Shown here in pieces: positions 61,708 to 64,000 of a DNA stretch of 64,000 bases; position 1 is the first letter of the stretch; each line of letters opens with the position of its first letter. Both the position numbers and the translations under genes were made by a program. The DNA comes from Paenibacillus terricola (GTDB lineage Bacteria; Bacillota; Bacilli; Paenibacillales; Paenibacillaceae), in the NCBI RefSeq assembly GCF_014779765.1, contig NZ_JACXZA010000001.1:1054001-1118000 (forward strand), in the 5' to 3' direction. Below the pieces are notes generated by a model. That model was given only the letters and a program-made list of their open reading frames with translations. It ran no database searches and was not told the origin of the DNA.

Positions 61708-63054
61708 ATGAAGAAGAACGATTCGAATGGGTCCCGGTCCACTTGGGTGACAGCGGCAAACATTGGTGGAATAGCAGCGTTGTTCGCTTCTGTATTGCTG
61801 CTAGGGAGTGGCTGGTTCGTTCAACGGCAAGCGTTGAAGGATCGAAATGAAGAGCAGGCGATTTATTGGAATCGATATGCAGCGAACTATTATGAAACTC
61901 AAGGTGGATGGCAAGGACTGGAGGAGAGGTTGTCCGCAGATGTGCGGGATTATCCGCTCCATGCTTTAAACGTACTTGTATTCGATGTTAATGGCAAGCG
62001 AGTGGCACAAGGCGGCGCGGCAGTTGAACGGTCCAGCGATAATCGCAAACCGATTGTTGAAGATGGCGCCATTATTGGCTATACCCAGACTGCGATTAGT
62101 CGCGGAGCGAGTATTCCAGGTGCAGCTTGGATTGGATCGATTATCGCCTTTATAACTTGCTATGCGCTCTGGTTGTTGTTGATTAAACGTTGGCGTTCCG
62201 AATCATCGCGTATGATGAATCGTGTTCAGGAGCGTATAGCGGGGATCGTACCTTCTCGAAGCAGTGGCGACATCTATCCCCCTATAAGCCCGGTCGCTGA
62301 TCCGTACGAACAATTCGCTGCGACTGATAACCGGTTGGAGCACGATTTAGCGCATATCGATGCTTATGTGCGCAAGCTGGAGACTGTTCGGCGGTCGATG
62401 GTTGCAGATATTGCGCATGAGCTGCGTACACCGCTTGCCATTATGCGTTCTCAGCTTGAGAATGCATTAATTGCCGAGACGCCGCTGCCACTCGAGAAGA
62501 CGGCTTTTATGCATGATGAACTGCTCTATTTGACGAAGCTCGTTCATGATTTGCAGGAGCTCGCATTGGCAGAAGCGGGCAAGCTGCCGCTAGAGAAGAG
62601 TTGGTTCTCGCTCCGAGAAGCTAGCGAGGCTGTTATTGAGGCGTTGCAAGGCGAGGCTGAGGAAGAGACCTTATCGATACAATTGGACGGGCCAACCGAT
62701 GTGATGGTTTATGCGGATCGGGTTCGTGTCCGCCAGTTGATCGTCAACTTGATCGGGAATGCGATTCAGCATGCTCGAACAGAGGTTGTCATATCGGTGC
62801 ATCAGCAGGAAGGGAGCGTAACATGGTCGGTAAAGGATGATGGATTCGGTATCGAGAAGGAGCAGCTCGCCCATCTATTTGAACGATTTTACCGAAGTGC
62901 CTCACATACCAACGATAATAAACGCCGTGGGCTTGGGCTGGGCCTATCAATAGTTAAGCAGTATGCAGAGGCGCATGGCGGGACGATTGAGGTGAACAGC
63001 GTATGGGGAGAAGGGACGACCTTCCGCTTGCAGCTTCCGGTTATTACGGTTTAG
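61708..63054 (+). CDS. Sensor histidine kinase
   Basis: This membrane kinase of about 448 aa partners the preceding regulator. AGGAGG lies at 61686-61691. ATG 61708 is the first ATG, though TTG 61705 sits slightly closer to that site. Spans are at about residues 20-38 and 137-155, bracketing a sensor of about 98 residues. A HAMP-like linker leads to His237 in DIAHELRTPLAIMRSQLEN and the ATPase boxes LIVNLIGNAIQHA, VKDDGFGIEKEQL and RRGLGLGLSIVKQY. The sensed signal is unknown. Confidence 0.9.
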   Translation: MKKNDSNGSRSTWVTAANIGGIAALFASVLLLGSGWFVQRQALKDRNEEQAIYWNRYAANYYETQGGWQGLEERLSADVRDYPLHALNVLVFDVNGKRVAQGGAAVERSSDNRKPIVEDGAIIGYTQTAISRGASIPGAAWIGSIIAFITCYALWLLLIKRWRSESSRMMNRVQERIAGIVPSRSSGDIYPPISPVADPYEQFAATDNRLEHDLAHIDAYVRKLETVRRSMVADIAHELRTPLAIMRSQLENALIAETPLPLEKTAFMHDELLYLTKLVHDLQELALAEAGKLPLEKSWFSLREASEAVIEALQGEAEEETLSIQLDGPTDVMVYADRVRVRQLIVNLIGNAIQHARTEVVISVHQQEGSVTWSVKDDGFGIEKEQLAHLFERFYRSASHTNDNKRRGLGLGLSIVKQYAEAHGGTIEVNSVWGEGTTFRLQLPVITV

Positions 63055-63157
63055 CGATCTGCACAAGTTCTGCACATTTGCTCGATAATGGCTGCACATG
63101 AGTCTGATACCTTATCCGTAGCAGTAATTCATTAGGATATGGGGAGGAAGACGAATC

Positions 63158-63841
63158 GTGATTCGAGTCGAACATTTGACGAAGACGTACGGGCAAGGCA
63201 ATGCAGCAGCATATGCGCTGCGAGATATTAGTCTTGAGATCGCTGAAGGGGAGTCTGTCGCTGTAACGGGGCCGTCTGGCTGTGGCAAAACGACACTGCT
63301 GCATGTGCTGGCAGGCATTGAAACTTTGGACGAGGGCAAAGTGTGGATCGGAAATGTCGCGCTTCATGAGCTGAAGGAGCAGGAGCTGGCACAGCTGCGT
63401 CTGGAACGAATGGGATTCGTATTCCAAGCGTATCATCTCGTTCCGGTATTGACAGCTTGGGAGAACGTTTCCCTTCCGCTTACGGCTAGGGGATTCAAGG
63501 CATCTGATGCGAAGAAGCAGGCGATGGAGGCGCTCCATCGTGTTGGGCTCTCAGACAAGGCGCGTCGTTATCCATCCGAACTGTCCGGCGGGCAGAATCA
63601 GCGTGTAGCCATTGCGCGGGCCATCGTGGGACGACCGGCCATCATTTGGGCGGACGAGCCAACAGGCGCTCTGGACTCCGAGTCGGCGGAGCAAGTCATT
63701 GGACTGCTCGACATGCTGCACAAACATGATGGAACGACAGTTGTAACGGTCACGCATGATAGCAGCATTGCACAGAAAGCGAATCGGATCATACGGATGC
63801 ATAACGGACGTGTGCTGGATCATGGGTTGGTGGTGCAATGA
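63158..63841 (+). CDS. ABC transporter ATP-binding protein (LolD/MacB/BceA type)
   Basis: This 227-aa ATPase starts at GTG 63158 behind GGGGAGGAAG. Walker A is GPSGCGKTTLLHVLAG, the signature is LSGGQNQRVAIARAI, and Walker B is IIWADEPTGALD. It overlaps the permease start by four bases (ATGA). Together with the two-component genes just before it, this fits the BceRS-BceAB layout for defence against peptide antibiotics, although the kinase here has a larger sensor than BceS. The overlap and order are seen; the role is inference. Confidence 0.92.
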   Translation: MIRVEHLTKTYGQGNAAAYALRDISLEIAEGESVAVTGPSGCGKTTLLHVLAGIETLDEGKVWIGNVALHELKEQELAQLRLERMGFVFQAYHLVPVLTAWENVSLPLTARGFKASDAKKQAMEALHRVGLSDKARRYPSELSGGQNQRVAIARAIVGRPAIIWADEPTGALDSESAEQVIGLLDMLHKHDGTTVVTVTHDSSIAQKANRIIRMHNGRVLDHGLVVQ

Positions 63842-64000
63842 TTAGGCAGCGAATCGTATGGAAGATGGCGCTCGCTAACGCGAAGCTCAGCTGGAAGCAG
63901 ACGGTGCTGACGATCGTTGCAGGTGCAATCGGCACGATGCTTATCGTCATGGCATATGTCCAATATCATTCTGTGGGCAGAAGCGCCGATGATTGGATCA
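63838..64000 (+). CDS. FtsX-like ABC permease, 5' part
   Basis: ATG 63838 overlaps the ATPase stop and opens a frame that runs off the window. The visible 54 codons encode a basic head (MIRQRIVWKMALANAKLSWK) and a first membrane span (TVLTIVAGAIGTMLIVMAYV), as in FtsX/MacB permeases. The full length and any extracellular domain are outside the window. Confidence 0.8.
   Translation, partial: MIRQRIVWKMALANAKLSWKQTVLTIVAGAIGTMLIVMAYVQYHSVGRSADDWI

Noticed and set aside
61708-64000. Firm naming as BceRS-BceAB
   Set aside because: Gene order fits, but the kinase has a sensor of about 98 residues, unlike BceS, and the permease is cut by the window edge.

Overview
The window reads as chromosomal DNA of an endospore-forming Firmicute, most likely Paenibacillaceae (Paenibacillus or a close relative). 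The reasons are a murB-murA-divIB-ftsA-ftsZ cell-division cluster followed by spoIIGA-sigE and sigG, a T-box-controlled ileS, a PyrR-attenuated pyr operon, diaminopimelate aminotransferase DapL, S-layer-homology and copper-amine-oxidase-like stalk proteins, and frequent TTG/GTG starts behind strong GGAGG sites. The assignment is inference; no rRNA or taxon-specific marker is present.

Layout. 1-5.4 kb: end of the dcw cluster (murB 3' part, murA, divIB, ftsA, ftsZ), with a sigma-H-like promoter before ftsA. 5.4-6 kb: repeats. 6-12.6 kb: spoIIGA, sigE and sigG, with a GntR/ABC operon (8.4-11.6 kb) between sigE and sigG. 12.7-16.8 kb: the ylm cluster (ylmC-like, pgeF, yggS, sepF, yggT, ylmH, divIVA). 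16.8-20.5 kb: promoter, Ile T-box and a long type-2-like ileS. 20.5-25.4 kb: repeat cluster, DUF5665, yteA-like, lspA, rluD-like, dapL. 25.5-34.7 kb: PyrR attenuator and pyrR-pyrB-pyrC-carA-carB-pyrF-pyrE, without pyrK/pyrD. 34.8-36.6 kb: chemoreceptor behind a sigma-D-like promoter. 36.8-44.1 kb: five-gene operon with two ATPases (one carrying an AbrB-like tail), a lipoprotein adaptor, a giant FtsX-type permease with a Gly-rich insert, and a sugar-binding-type lipoprotein. 44.2-45.8 kb: small gene, two tRNAs, an AT-rich patch with gene debris and an orphan secreted protein. 46-56 kb: mostly single genes (alarmone synthetase, ung, SLH protein, L,D-transpeptidase, PaaX-like regulator, PEBP fusion, two tRNA-Val, MBL hydrolase, small proteins). 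56-64 kb: DUF1885, speA, two MFS transporters, a two-component system and the start of an MacB/Bce-like ABC transporter.

Three families of short intergenic repeats run through the window: GAAA-loop hairpins of about 20 bp, a modular element of about 150 bp, and a hairpin beginning GAGGTTGTTC. They account for most of the long gaps. The best candidates for undescribed biology are the 36.8-44.1 kb operon, two untyped structured RNA segments (carB-pyrF gap; upstream of 54895), and the repeat families.
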